Assembly: GCA_036642795.1 (NCBI GenBank)
Contig: JAVXTH010000002.1
Location: 68,637-132,636, forward strand
Source: JAVXTH01 sp036642795
Lineage (GTDB): Bacteria > Bacillota_I > Bacilli_A > Erysipelotrichales > Erysipelotrichaceae
Reading direction: 5' to 3'
DNA: 64,000 nucleotides
Under the pieces are notes generated by a model, which worked only from the letters and a program-made list of their open reading frames with translations, did not search any database and was not told the DNA's origin. Both the position numbers and the translations under genes were made by a program. Below are positions 17,213 to 25,455 of this stretch, one piece after another; positions within the stretch are counted from its first letter, which is position 1, and the number at the start of each line of letters is the position of its first letter.

Positions 17213-18385
17213 TTAATACTTTTCAACTTTCACAATTTTCCCAAGTTGATGTAATGTTTTAACCATCAAATCGACCGTTTCAATTTTTTTAGTTAGTGAA
17301 ATTGGCGAGAATGCCATTCCTTGATGAGCTGGATTATCGGCAGTTCCAATTAAGAAACGGATTGCTTGGCTTTCTAATAAGATTTTACATAAGTGTTGAG
17401 CTCCATCACTCGCTTCATTTTCTAAAAAAGCATCCAAGTAATTATGATCCCGTTGACACATTTCTAAATATTGAATACATTTATTAATCGTTAATGCACC
17501 TTCACTTACTAAATCTAAGCCTTCAATCGTACCCATTGGTGGAACATCACTTCCCACATTTGGTTGTTTTATTATCATTTCTTTATTTAACTCACGGGCG
17601 ACGATTTGTGAAGTAGTTCCACCACATACAACCTTGAAGCCTTTTGTGCTCATTAACTTGCTTACCACTTCTTTATCATCGTCTTTGTTTACGGGTGGAC
17701 CAACCATAACAATTGTTTCAACATAGTCCATAAGATGAATGCAGGCAACGCTACTATCATCGCCACACTCTCCTTGATAAAGGGCATCCACAGCATCTAA
17801 TAAATGATGAACTACATCATTTGCATGGTCATTTCCCTTCCATAAGCGCATCATATGTTCTTCCACTTCTTTTTGATCCCAATCCAGATTTAAAACCATA
17901 CCACTTCCCGCATGAAGAATTCCATCTGAAAACATAATCAGATCATCATTAGCTTCCACTAAAAAATGACTTTCCCTTATTTCTTTTCCATTAAGAATAC
18001 GCGTTGTTCGCTGGATTGGCATAATTGCTCCCTTGCGCATCCATATCACATTTGGAGAATCATATTCGGCTAAAAAGACTCGCCCATCATAAAATACTTG
18101 TAATACAATAAAAGTACTATAAGCAATGCCTCGTTCTTTACAAATTGGCAAAGTAGCCGATATTGTTTCAATTGCATCATCAATTTCCATCTTTTCACCA
18201 ATCATTGTTGATAAGATTTCACTTGTTAAAGTGGCTAAAATATTTGCTTTTACTCCACTTCCTAACCCATCCGCTAAAACCGCAATACACGCTTCTTCAT
18301 TGCGAACAAATTTAACTTTATCGCCACATAATTCTTCATTTTTTTTATTTAAAGAAGCGAAATAAGTCTCTGTTAATAGTTTCAT
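17213..18385 (-). CDS. SpoIIE/PP2C-family protein phosphatase linked to a sensory hydrogenase
   Basis: A 390-residue SpoIIE-type serine/threonine phosphatase. The metal-binding motifs are visible: ADGLGSG near residues 38-44 and MFSDGILHAG near 150-159, with a Ser/Thr phosphatase core to about 210. The C-terminal 170 residues (from about MVGPPVNKDDD) are a separate region with CGGTTSQIVARELNKE that I do not recognise from other PP2Cs. Its ATG overlaps the last base of the sensory hydrogenase stop (TAATG), so the two are translationally coupled. Sensory group C [FeFe] hydrogenases are known to sit beside such phosphatases; the inference is that hydrogen signal is turned into dephosphorylation of an unknown target. 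Confidence 0.85.
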   Translation of the reverse strand: MKLLTETYFASLNKKNEELCGDKVKFVRNEEACIAVLADGLGSGVKANILATLTSEILSTMIGEKMEIDDAIETISATLPICKERGIAYSTFIVLQVFYDGRVFLAEYDSPNVIWMRKGAIMPIQRTTRILNGKEIRESHFLVEANDDLIMFSDGILHAGSGMVLNLDWDQKEVEEHMMRLWKGNDHANDVVHHLLDAVDALYQGECGDDSSVACIHLMDYVETIVMVGPPVNKDDDKEVVSKLMSTKGFKVVCGGTTSQIVARELNKEMIIKQPNVGSDVPPMGTIEGLDLVSEGALTINKCIQYLEMCQRDHNYLDAFLENEASDGAQHLCKILLESQAIRFLIGTADNPAHQGMAFSPISLTKKIETVDLMVKTLHQLGKIVKVEKY

Positions 18386-20052
18386 TATTTATCTTCCTCT
18401 AACATTGTTTTATTTAACTTAGTTAAAACTACTTTTGTTTCCGCTGTTGTTTCACCTAATAAAGAAGCAATTTCTTGAACAACTCGCATTTGTTTGTTTA
18501 TTACTTCTTGGGTTGAATTAATTGTATCTTGACGCAATTGACGTAAATGCTCTTTTTGTTGACTCTTTTCGGTTAAATCCATCAAGATGATAACAAAGGA
18601 ATTCTTTTCATTTATGGAAATGACAGCATGTTCAAATATTTTATTAACTTGTGGATATTCTTCAACAAAGTAAGATACTGATTCAACATGGTCTAAGACT
18701 TCTAGAATTTGATTACCTGGCAACACAGCTTGAACATCAAAACCTTTTACACTATAATTCTGTAATTGCATCATTGCTAAAGCACTTGGATTAATTTCAC
18801 TAATTTTATAATGAGAATCCAATACAATAATACCGTTTGGTGTATGTTTAATAATTAAGTTTGAAATGGATTGAGCATGTTCCAACGCATAAGGTAAACA
18901 TAATTCAGCATCACACTTACCTTGTAAAACAGCAATTGCTTTTTCACGACAAGTCTCATAACCACAAGCTCCACAATCCAATCGCATTGTTTTATCTTGT
19001 TTTCCGGTACGCGACAATACTTCTAATATTTGTTCTTCACTAAACTTGCCTTCATCAATAAAATGGTTTTCATAAGTAGCGCTAAGATAATCTTCCTTGT
19101 CACCACATGTTATTTTAGGTGCTGTTTCATTGCGCGCAATGCGACTTTGAGCAAGCCATTCATTTTCTTGATATGCGTATAAATATGGCCCACCTAAACA
19201 ACCTCCTGCGCATGCATTCATCTCAAAGAAATAGCCTTTTAAATGACCATTCATGATTGATTTCAAAGCTCCAGTACAGCGATCCAAGCCTTCAATAACC
19301 AATGTTTTATATGGCGTTTCACTTGGGAATGTTTTTATAATTCCACCACTTACTGGATATAAACGTGCGATATTTTCTTCTGTTTCAATTATTTCATCAA
19401 AACCATCTACATCCAATAGCCATTCATCCATATCGTTCATTGCTAATACGGCATCAATTGAATCTTTAAAACGTGGGTCAAGAGCTTCTTGTTGCTTCGC
19501 AATACAAGGGCTTAAAAAAACAATTTTAGCGTTTGGATATTTTTTCTTAAGCATCCGTCCATGAACAACCATCGGTGAAGCTACTGGTGATAATTGTGAA
19601 ATCAAATCTGGAAAGCGCGTTTCGATTAGTTTCACAATCGCAGGACAACAAGTTTCAATGATATTACGCATGTTACCTTCTTGCATTAAAGTTAAATATT
19701 GACTTGAAACAACCGCAGCTGCGACTGCCGTCTCTTCTACATGGGCAAAGCCTAATTCCATTAAACCTTGTTTCAGCTTAGAAAAACTAACCCAGACATT
19801 TTGATAAGAAGGGGCAATTGAAATTACGACTTCTTCCTTATTCTTTAACCAATTTTTCACCTTGTTCATATCGGACACAACTTGCTTTGCCGATTGGGGA
19901 CAAATTAAATAACAGCGACCACAAGCGATACATTGTTTTTCATCAATTTGAGGTTTGTTGTTAATAAAACTAATTGATTTTGTTGGGCACATACGAACAC
20001 ATTTAAAACAATTTCGACAATCTGATTCTTTTAATGTAATGATTCCCTTCAT
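18385..20052 (-). CDS. Sensory [FeFe] hydrogenase-like protein with PAS domain (HydS type)
   Basis: A 555-residue iron-sulphur protein. N-terminus: two [4Fe-4S] ferredoxin motifs (CRNCFKCVRMC and CIACGRCYLIC). Middle: an [FeFe]-hydrogenase H-cluster domain with ETCCPA (about 162), SPCIAKQQEA (about 205) and EMNACAGGCLGGP (about 278), lacking the standard TSCCPGW and GGGQP wording of group A. Then a CGACGYETC cluster site near 366, a PAS domain (about 395-490) and a C-terminal helix. This architecture matches sensory group C hydrogenases, thought to detect H2 or redox state rather than produce gas. It lies 104 bases downstream of the group-B-like hydrogenase and is coupled to the phosphatase. 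Confidence 0.85.
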   Translation of the reverse strand: MKGIITLKESDCRNCFKCVRMCPTKSISFINNKPQIDEKQCIACGRCYLICPQSAKQVVSDMNKVKNWLKNKEEVVISIAPSYQNVWVSFSKLKQGLMELGFAHVEETAVAAAVVSSQYLTLMQEGNMRNIIETCCPAIVKLIETRFPDLISQLSPVASPMVVHGRMLKKKYPNAKIVFLSPCIAKQQEALDPRFKDSIDAVLAMNDMDEWLLDVDGFDEIIETEENIARLYPVSGGIIKTFPSETPYKTLVIEGLDRCTGALKSIMNGHLKGYFFEMNACAGGCLGGPYLYAYQENEWLAQSRIARNETAPKITCGDKEDYLSATYENHFIDEGKFSEEQILEVLSRTGKQDKTMRLDCGACGYETCREKAIAVLQGKCDAELCLPYALEHAQSISNLIIKHTPNGIIVLDSHYKISEINPSALAMMQLQNYSVKGFDVQAVLPGNQILEVLDHVESVSYFVEEYPQVNKIFEHAVISINEKNSFVIILMDLTEKSQQKEHLRQLRQDTINSTQEVINKQMRVVQEIASLLGETTAETKVVLTKLNKTMLEEDK

Positions 20053-20123
20053 CTTTTTTTCCTCCTAAATTGATTTTATTCAAGGATCAACCTGTTATTT
20101 TTTATAACTTAGCTATGATAATG

Positions 20124-20151
20124 AAAAGATACGACATTATGCGCATCTTTT
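20124..20151 (-). other. Imperfect hairpin between the two hydrogenase genes
   Basis: Arms AAAAGAT and ATCTTTT (20124-20130 and 20145-20151) with a partly paired 14-base loop, starting 5 bases after the stop of the upstream hydrogenase. The following minus-strand bases are TTTTCATT, a weak T-tract, so it may be a leaky terminator or an RNA-processing site that lowers expression of the sensory genes. Confidence 0.45.
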
Positions 20152-20156
20152 CTTAA

Positions 20157-21611
20157 TTACTTATGTAGATCAATATTACTGAAGTCAAACGCTTTTAGAG
20201 TTGACGTAATCGTTTTATCCGCAATTTCTAAATTTTCTTTATTCATTTTAGCTTTTGCTTTATTTACATTTTCAATTGTTGCAGGTCCATTTACACAACC
20301 GCCCACACAGCACATACCTTCTAAGATATCAGCTGGGAATCGATTTACCTTCATCAACAATAAATTCTTTTTACATTCTGCACTACCATCCGCATAAACT
20401 GATGTTACTTTTACTTCATCTTGATTCTCATTTAAAGCTTCGACAACAGCTTTGCCAACTCCTCCACCAATGGCGAAGTTACGGCCATGGGTACTAGCAA
20501 TATCATCACTGCGTACTTCCATCGTTTCTGGGTTTAGATGTTTTGCCATCATCATTGCTGCTAATTCCTCAAAGGTTAAAACAAAATCAATTTCATCATG
20601 TTCCATCGCTTCTTGTTTTTTCGCAACACATGGTCCAATAAAGACAACATCGTGATCAGGATAATGATGTTTTAAATAGCGACCAATGGCAACCATTGGC
20701 GATACCATTTTCGATACATTCTTTTCATATACCGTTGGGAAATGCAATTTAGCCATGTTCACAAAAGCAGGACAACATGAAGTCGTCATTTTTTCTCCTG
20801 CCGCAATATGTTTCTTTAAATCTTCTTTTTCAAACCAAGCAACCGCATCAGCACCAATCGCTGCTTCATAAGCTTCTTCAAAACCAATCGAACGAATTGC
20901 TGCTTTTATTTGAGGTAACGTTGCCGTTCCAAATTGTCCTTGAATGGCAGGCGCAAAGATTGCCAACATTTTTGTTCCTGCATTTAATCTTTCAATAACT
21001 GGAACAACCCATGACATATCTTCAATGGCACCAAATGGACATTTAGCTTGGCATGCTCCACAGTTAATACATTTATCTTCATCAATAACGGCAAAGTCAT
21101 TTTCATCTAAGCTAATGGCATCTACCGGGCAACTTGCTTTACATGGTCTTACTGTTTGAACAATCGCATTGAATGGACACGCATTGGCACACGCACCACA
21201 TTCCTTACATTTATCATAATCAATGTAGGCTTGATCTGGGCCCATTAACATAGCATCGAACTTACAAGCTGCTTGACATGACTTAGCCAAACATTTTCTA
21301 CAATTATCCGTAACTAATATTTTTCGAATGGAACAGCCATCACACGCTGCTTGAATTACTTTAACCACTTGTTTAGGATTTTCTGCTTTTGTACCAATTG
21401 GTGATTTCCCCATTGCCATACGTGTTCTTTGACGAATTATTTCTCTTTCTTTATATACGCAACAACGAAAATCGGCATGATTTGTCGGAATTAATTTCAT
21501 CGCCATCTCATCAATTAAATCTTCGCTTAACTTACCTTCAAAAGTACATTTACTAACTTCTCTTAAAACATCAAATTTAAACTGTCTAGCCTCATGGTCA
21601 AATAGTGACAT
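20157..21611 (-). CDS. Group-B-like monomeric [FeFe] hydrogenase
   Basis: A 484-residue protein with many Fe-S motifs: CDGCSIRK, CRKCLAKSCQAAC, CKECGACANAC, CKASC and CINCGACQAKC in the first 200 residues, then an H-cluster domain with MTTSCCPAF (about 278), FIGPCVAKKQEA (about 326) and EGMCCVGGCVNGP (about 437). These are the three cysteine signatures that hold the H-cluster; their wording fits group B rather than bifurcating group A enzymes. It is presumably ferredoxin-linked and makes or uses H2. Maturation genes hydE, hydF and hydG are not in the window. GGAGG precedes the ATG, and a Rex-like site overlaps the promoter. Confidence 0.87.
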   Translation of the reverse strand: MSLFDHEARQFKFDVLREVSKCTFEGKLSEDLIDEMAMKLIPTNHADFRCCVYKEREIIRQRTRMAMGKSPIGTKAENPKQVVKVIQAACDGCSIRKILVTDNCRKCLAKSCQAACKFDAMLMGPDQAYIDYDKCKECGACANACPFNAIVQTVRPCKASCPVDAISLDENDFAVIDEDKCINCGACQAKCPFGAIEDMSWVVPVIERLNAGTKMLAIFAPAIQGQFGTATLPQIKAAIRSIGFEEAYEAAIGADAVAWFEKEDLKKHIAAGEKMTTSCCPAFVNMAKLHFPTVYEKNVSKMVSPMVAIGRYLKHHYPDHDVVFIGPCVAKKQEAMEHDEIDFVLTFEELAAMMMAKHLNPETMEVRSDDIASTHGRNFAIGGGVGKAVVEALNENQDEVKVTSVYADGSAECKKNLLLMKVNRFPADILEGMCCVGGCVNGPATIENVNKAKAKMNKENLEIADKTITSTLKAFDFSNIDLHK

Positions 21612-21626
21612 CTCTTTTCCTCCATC

Positions 21627-21650
21627 TAAATATTCAAATTAGAATATTTA
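21627..21650. repeat. Inverted repeat in the hydrogenase 5' leader
   Basis: Perfect 9-base arms TAAATATTC and GAATATTTA separated by 6 bases, between the promoter (21660 onward) and the ribosome binding site of the hydrogenase gene. It could be a repressor site or an RNA hairpin near the start of the message. Confidence 0.5.
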
Positions 21651-21653
21651 ATC

Positions 21654-21671
21654 ATGTTAATTATATCACAA
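21654..21671 (-). promoter_or_regulatory. Hydrogenase promoter overlapped by a Rex-like operator
   Basis: The 18-mer ATGTTAATTATATCACAA agrees with the redox-repressor Rex consensus TTGTTAA-N4-TTAACAA at 11 of the 14 specified positions. It contains the minus-strand extended -10 TGA-TATAAT (21660-21668), so a bound protein would block RNA polymerase. Rex control of hydrogenase and fermentation genes by NADH/NAD ratio is established in Firmicutes; its use here is an inference from this one site. Confidence 0.45.
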
Positions 21672-21699
21672 ATTGATAATAGGGAAAGATATAAGAACT

Positions 21700-21737
21700 A
21701 AAAAAAAGAGAAACTTGTGTACGATTTCACAAATTCC
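21700..21737 (-). terminator. Terminator of the DMT transporter / VanZ operon
   Basis: On the minus strand GGAATTTGTG pairs with CACAAGTTTC (10 bp with two G-T pairs) around an 8-base loop, followed by TCTTTTTTTT. The first arm overlaps the VanZ stop codon. Confidence 0.75.
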
Positions 21738-22236
21738 TTCTTTTATAATAAAATGTGCTGCCAATCAGGGCTCCAATGGTATTAAATATTACATCATCAA
21801 TATCACAAGTTCCAATAAGGAATACAAGTTGTAAGCATTCAATCATGATGGAACAAATCAAAGCAAATAGGATTGTTTTATAAAAGGTACATTTACTTAA
21901 TTTGGCAATTCCATACCCCATCGGCATAAACCAAATCATATTACCAAAGGTATTATATAGAAATATCAGTTTATCATTTTGGTATAAAGAATATGTTTCA
22001 ACAAGTGGAAGCAAGTTCAAGTTAAGATTCATTTCATTGAATAGATGATCTCCGCGAAATTGAAAACGAAATAAAGTAACATAAAGCAACATCATAAAAT
22101 AGAAAATAAAGAGTAACTTAAATGTTTCAACGCGTTGATGAAAAACAAATCTAGCAATACAATAAAATGCTAACACAACAATGAAACAAGGTAAAATTCC
22201 TGTAAGTACCATTTTTAATATATCGAAAAAGCTCAT
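21727..22236 (-). CDS. VanZ-family membrane protein
   Basis: A 169-residue protein with four to five TM helices and the VanZ signature: NLLPLVETY near 76-84, NTFGNMIWFMPMGYG near 97-111, IECLQLVFLIGTCDIDDVIF near 135-153, and NTIGALIG. Proteins of this family are widespread in Firmicutes; the founding member gives low-level teicoplanin resistance, most others have no known role. Its ATG overlaps the stop of the upstream DMT transporter by 4 bases, so they are co-translated. There are no other van genes here, so glycopeptide resistance should not be inferred. Confidence 0.88.
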   Translation of the reverse strand: MSFFDILKMVLTGILPCFIVVLAFYCIARFVFHQRVETFKLLFIFYFMMLLYVTLFRFQFRGDHLFNEMNLNLNLLPLVETYSLYQNDKLIFLYNTFGNMIWFMPMGYGIAKLSKCTFYKTILFALICSIMIECLQLVFLIGTCDIDDVIFNTIGALIGSTFYYKRRNL

Positions 22237-23087
22237 TTTTTATTTCTCCACTCCATCCATACTACGGAAGCAAATATAATGCATCCTCCAGCAATCATTG
22301 AAACGCTTAAGCGTTCATTAAGAAATAGATAAGCAAACAAGCAAGCAAACAAAGCTTCCATACTAAGGATTAAAGCCGTTGTATTCGCACTGGTATATTT
22401 TTGTGCAATCGTTTGTAGCAAGTAAGCAAATAGAGTTGATAAGAAGATTAAAAATAATAGCGATTGAAATGCTGAACTACTTACATTGGAAGGCATGGCT
22501 TCAAATGGTATCGCAAAGATTAACGATAAAAAACCGGCGGTTAACAATTGTAAACAAGTTAAGGCGAGTGCAGGAATACGATTCGAAAACTGCTCAATTG
22601 CAATCATATGTAAAGAAAAGAAAACGGCACAGATGATCGTTAAGAAATCGCCTTTTGATAAACTTAAACCACTTCCGTCAAGCGTTAATAAAGCAACGCC
22701 AATTACACATGCAATGGATGCAATAACTTCTTTACGTTTAGGTTTGCGTTTCATAACTGCCCATAATAAGTAAGGTACAAAAATAACATTGGTTGCGGTT
22801 AAAAAAGCACTTTTACTAGCAGTTGTATATTGAATTCCAATTGTTTGAAAAGCAAATGCACTAAATAATAAAATCCCGGCAATGATTCCTTTAAAAATCG
22901 TATGCTTATTCAATAAAGAAATCTGTTTATATGAAAAAAGCAATAAGATTCCACCCGCAATGAAAAAACGAATGGTCATCATCCACATTGGTGTAAAGCC
23001 ATCAAGAGCACCTTGGGTTGCGATAAATCCACCACCCCAAACAATTGCAATGACAACCAAGATCATATTGGCGTACATTCGTTTCAT
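22233..23087 (-). CDS. DMT-superfamily (EamA) transporter
   Basis: A 284-residue protein of ten predicted TM helices made of two EamA repeats, each with the pattern of five helices; the first repeat contains VWGGGFIATQGALDG near the N-terminus and RFFIAGGILLLFSY, the second contains ALTCLQLLTAGFLSLIF and ILSMEALFACLFAYLFLNERL, a strong family marker. Members export amino acids, nucleobases or other metabolites. I start it at the ATG at 23087, after GAGGAG. It is first of a two-gene operon with vanZ and divergent from the asparagine synthetase homologue. Substrate unknown. Confidence 0.87.
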   Translation of the reverse strand: MKRMYANMILVVIAIVWGGGFIATQGALDGFTPMWMMTIRFFIAGGILLLFSYKQISLLNKHTIFKGIIAGILLFSAFAFQTIGIQYTTASKSAFLTATNVIFVPYLLWAVMKRKPKRKEVIASIACVIGVALLTLDGSGLSLSKGDFLTIICAVFFSLHMIAIEQFSNRIPALALTCLQLLTAGFLSLIFAIPFEAMPSNVSSSAFQSLLFLIFLSTLFAYLLQTIAQKYTSANTTALILSMEALFACLFAYLFLNERLSVSMIAGGCIIFASVVWMEWRNKK

Positions 23088-23220
23088 TCCTTCAACTCCT
23101 CTGAATAACACTTTAAAAATTTTAACATTTTCAAAGGAAAAAGCAACCTATTTATTAGATAAATAAATATTAATGAATATTAAGTGGATGTTTTTCATAT
23201 CTTAAATAGGAGGTTCGCTC

Positions 23221-24939
23221 ATGAATTCATTCTATCTGATGTTAAACTGTGAAAAATCTGCAATTCCTATTGAATCATTAAAGAAGAATACAAAGACTAA
23301 GAATCATTATGATAATTTTAAAATAATTGAGTATAACAAGTGCAAATATCATGTTGTTGTCGATGGAGAATTATATAACCAAGAAGAAGTTATGAATGCT
23401 TTAAAGATAGAACATAAAAGCGTCGAAGAAGTTATTTTAATCGCCTATAAAACATGGGGTGTTGATTGTAACAATCATTTGAATGGAAGTTATGCCTATG
23501 TGATTGATAATGAGATAGAAACTTTTGTTTCAAAAGATCACTTAGGAAATAAGCCGATTTTTTACGCAAGAATTAAAAACAAAGGTTTGCTTATTGCCAA
23601 TTCGATCAATCAATTATTAGAATGTGGAATTGCGCCGATTATTGATAAAGAATCCTTACTAAATCTCTTTGCGTTTGGTCCCAGTATTCCAGAAGATAAG
23701 ACTCTTTTTCGAGATATTCATGCCTTGGGGATGGGTCAATATATGGTTTGTAAGCATAATAATATTAGGATTAAAAAATATTATGAACCTAAGGTTAAAA
23801 AGCATGAAGATACTTTAGTGGAAACAATTGCTCACGTTCGCTATCTGGTGGAAGATGCCATATTGAAGCAAATGAAAGGATGTAATGCATCGTTTTTATC
23901 TGGCGGCTTAGATTCAAGTATAATTAGTGCTGTTTGCGCTAAAAATAACCCGAATTGGCATACTTATTCCTTAGATTATGAAGGAAATAATGCGAATTTT
24001 AAAAAAAACAATTATCAAGTATCGCTCGATCAGGATTATATAAAACAAATGGTCGATCACTTGCATTCAAATCACACGTATTTAACGATTGAGCAATCCA
24101 CCTTAGTTGAAACATTAGATGATGCTTTATTCGCTCGTAATGTACCGGGAATGGGAGATATCGATGCTTCGCTTCTTTGGTTGTGCAAGCAAGTAAAAGC
24201 TTGTCAAGACGATGTTATATTGAGTGGTGAATGCGCAGATGAAATATTTGGTGGCTATCCTTGGTTCTATCGTGATGAATTAAAAGATCTAAAAACATTT
24301 CCTTGGTTAAGCAGCAGTGAAAAACGGATACTCTTATTAAATGAAAAGATTAAAGACTTAAATTATCAAGGATATTTAGAAAAGCATTATCAAAAAAGTG
24401 TGGATTGTGTCGAATTCCTAGGAAATGATTCAAGCCAGGATCAACGAGCACGCATTCATACCTCACTATGTCTCCACTGGTTCATGCAAACACTAATCAC
24501 AAGACAACATTGCATGTCAAATGCTGCAGGTCTTATCATTAGAACTCCCTTTAGTGATAAACGCATTCTTGATTATGTCTACAATATTCCTTGGGAAATG
24601 AAATTTTTGCTTGGAGAGGAAAAAGGAATATTACGAAAAGCTTTTGAAGATATTCTTCCTGAGGAAATAACGCATCGTAAAAAAAATCCCTATCCCAAAA
24701 CTCATAATCCAATCTATACTCAATTCATTCAAAAAAGAATGGAAGTGATTTTCAATAATCCGGATAGTATTCTTCACTCCTTATTTGATCATGATAAGTT
24801 ACTCGCTTTAATTCAAAGTGGAGGAAGTGATTTCCCTTATCCTTGGTATGGTCAATTAATGAGTGGTCCTCAATTATTATCTTATTTATATCAAATTGAT
24901 TTATGGGCAAATCACTATCATATTCAACTGAGCATATAA
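23221..24939 (+). CDS. asnB: Asparagine synthetase (AsnB-like) lacking the N-terminal nucleophile
   Basis: A 572-residue protein with a class II glutaminase-like N-terminal domain (to about 195; VVDGELYNQEEV and SKDHLGNKPIFY) and a synthetase domain with the ATP-pyrophosphatase loop LSGGLDSS near 225-232 and SGECADEIFGGYPWFY near 338. Class II amidotransferases need Cys as residue 2; here the protein begins MNSFYLML and GGAGG lies 7 bases before this ATG, so the start is firm and the cysteine truly missing. It may use free ammonia to amidate aspartate, or act on another substrate. Upstream I see no T-box leader. A perfect hairpin terminator follows. Confidence 0.82.
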   Translation: MNSFYLMLNCEKSAIPIESLKKNTKTKNHYDNFKIIEYNKCKYHVVVDGELYNQEEVMNALKIEHKSVEEVILIAYKTWGVDCNNHLNGSYAYVIDNEIETFVSKDHLGNKPIFYARIKNKGLLIANSINQLLECGIAPIIDKESLLNLFAFGPSIPEDKTLFRDIHALGMGQYMVCKHNNIRIKKYYEPKVKKHEDTLVETIAHVRYLVEDAILKQMKGCNASFLSGGLDSSIISAVCAKNNPNWHTYSLDYEGNNANFKKNNYQVSLDQDYIKQMVDHLHSNHTYLTIEQSTLVETLDDALFARNVPGMGDIDASLLWLCKQVKACQDDVILSGECADEIFGGYPWFYRDELKDLKTFPWLSSSEKRILLLNEKIKDLNYQGYLEKHYQKSVDCVEFLGNDSSQDQRARIHTSLCLHWFMQTLITRQHCMSNAAGLIIRTPFSDKRILDYVYNIPWEMKFLLGEEKGILRKAFEDILPEEITHRKKNPYPKTHNPIYTQFIQKRMEVIFNNPDSILHSLFDHDKLLALIQSGGSDFPYPWYGQLMSGPQLLSYLYQIDLWANHYHIQLSI

Positions 24940-24965
24940 AAAGTCAGATGTTTACATCTGACTTT
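24940..24965. terminator. Bidirectional terminator between asnB and superoxide reductase
   Basis: Perfect 11-bp stem AAAGTCAGATG/CATCTGACTTT with loop TTTA. It begins right after the asnB stop and lies 6 bases from the stop of the convergent superoxide reductase gene. Confidence 0.88.
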
Positions 24966-24971
24966 CAACTA

Positions 24972-25352
24972 TTATAACTGAATTTCACCTTTCCATAAGC
25001 CATGAATATTACAATATTCATAGACATGAACCAAACCTTTATAACCATTTAGATTAAAACTAGCGGTTGGTTTACTTCCAGGCTTTAAACTCGCACGAGC
25101 AATGTTATTTCCATATTCAACAAAAATTTCAGTTATGAAATGTTCAGGTAACATCGGATGTTCTACACTTCCTACTTGAACAAATAATACATCATCTTTT
25201 ACTTCCATAACAGGAACATGTTTTTCAAGTGCTCCATCACTTGTATTGGCCACAAGTACATTCATCGCTTGACCACAACATATAACTGGTACACCTTTAT
25301 CTTCAATCATTTCAACAACATTACCACAAACTGCACATTTTAATAATTTCAT
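24972..25352 (-). CDS. dfx: Desulfoferrodoxin (two-iron superoxide reductase)
   Basis: A 126-residue protein of the 2Fe-SOR class. The desulforedoxin-like N-terminus supplies Cys6 and Cys9 (CAVC) and the pair CC at 25-26 for a Cys4 rubredoxin-type iron. The catalytic iron site has His in EKHVPV, His in VEHPMLPEHF (two) and CNIHGLW (Cys and His) at the C-terminus, all expected ligands; the Lys of EKH is also the one implicated in catalysis. It reduces superoxide to peroxide without making oxygen, protecting an anaerobe with air-sensitive hydrogenases. Single-gene unit with an extended -10 promoter. Confidence 0.93.
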   Translation of the reverse strand: MKLLKCAVCGNVVEMIEDKGVPVICCGQAMNVLVANTSDGALEKHVPVMEVKDDVLFVQVGSVEHPMLPEHFITEIFVEYGNNIARASLKPGSKPTASFNLNGYKGLVHVYEYCNIHGLWKGEIQL

Positions 25353-25390
25353 CTATATATACCTCCACAAGTATTTTTTTAAGCAACCTT

Positions 25391-25399
25391 AGTATAGCA
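25391..25399 (-). promoter_or_regulatory. Extended -10 promoter of the superoxide reductase gene
   Basis: Minus strand TGC-TATACT (25391-25399), about 39 bases before the ATG at 25352. The -35 is weak and no clear PerR box is seen. Confidence 0.45.
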
Positions 25400-25455
25400 T
25401 TCACCTTGTGTAAATATCCATTAAAATGCTTCAAAGATATGTAGTCAATGGATGA

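Noticed and set aside
21727..22236. Vancomycin-resistance function for the VanZ gene
   Set aside because: No vanHAX, vanRS or other van genes are present; stand-alone VanZ homologues are common in susceptible Firmicutes.
22379..22773. Plus-strand open frames within the DMT transporter gene
   Set aside because: Antisense shadows of a membrane protein gene; no start signals and low-complexity composition.
23160..23185. Shared AATATTAATGAATA at about 17148 and 23166
   Set aside because: A 14-mer made only of A, T and one G in AT-rich intergenic DNA is expected by chance; no common gene function links the two places.
23088..23220. T-box or other leader upstream of the asparagine synthetase homologue
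   Set aside because: The 133 bases hold no T-box sequence and no antiterminator pairing; too short for a full T-box leader.
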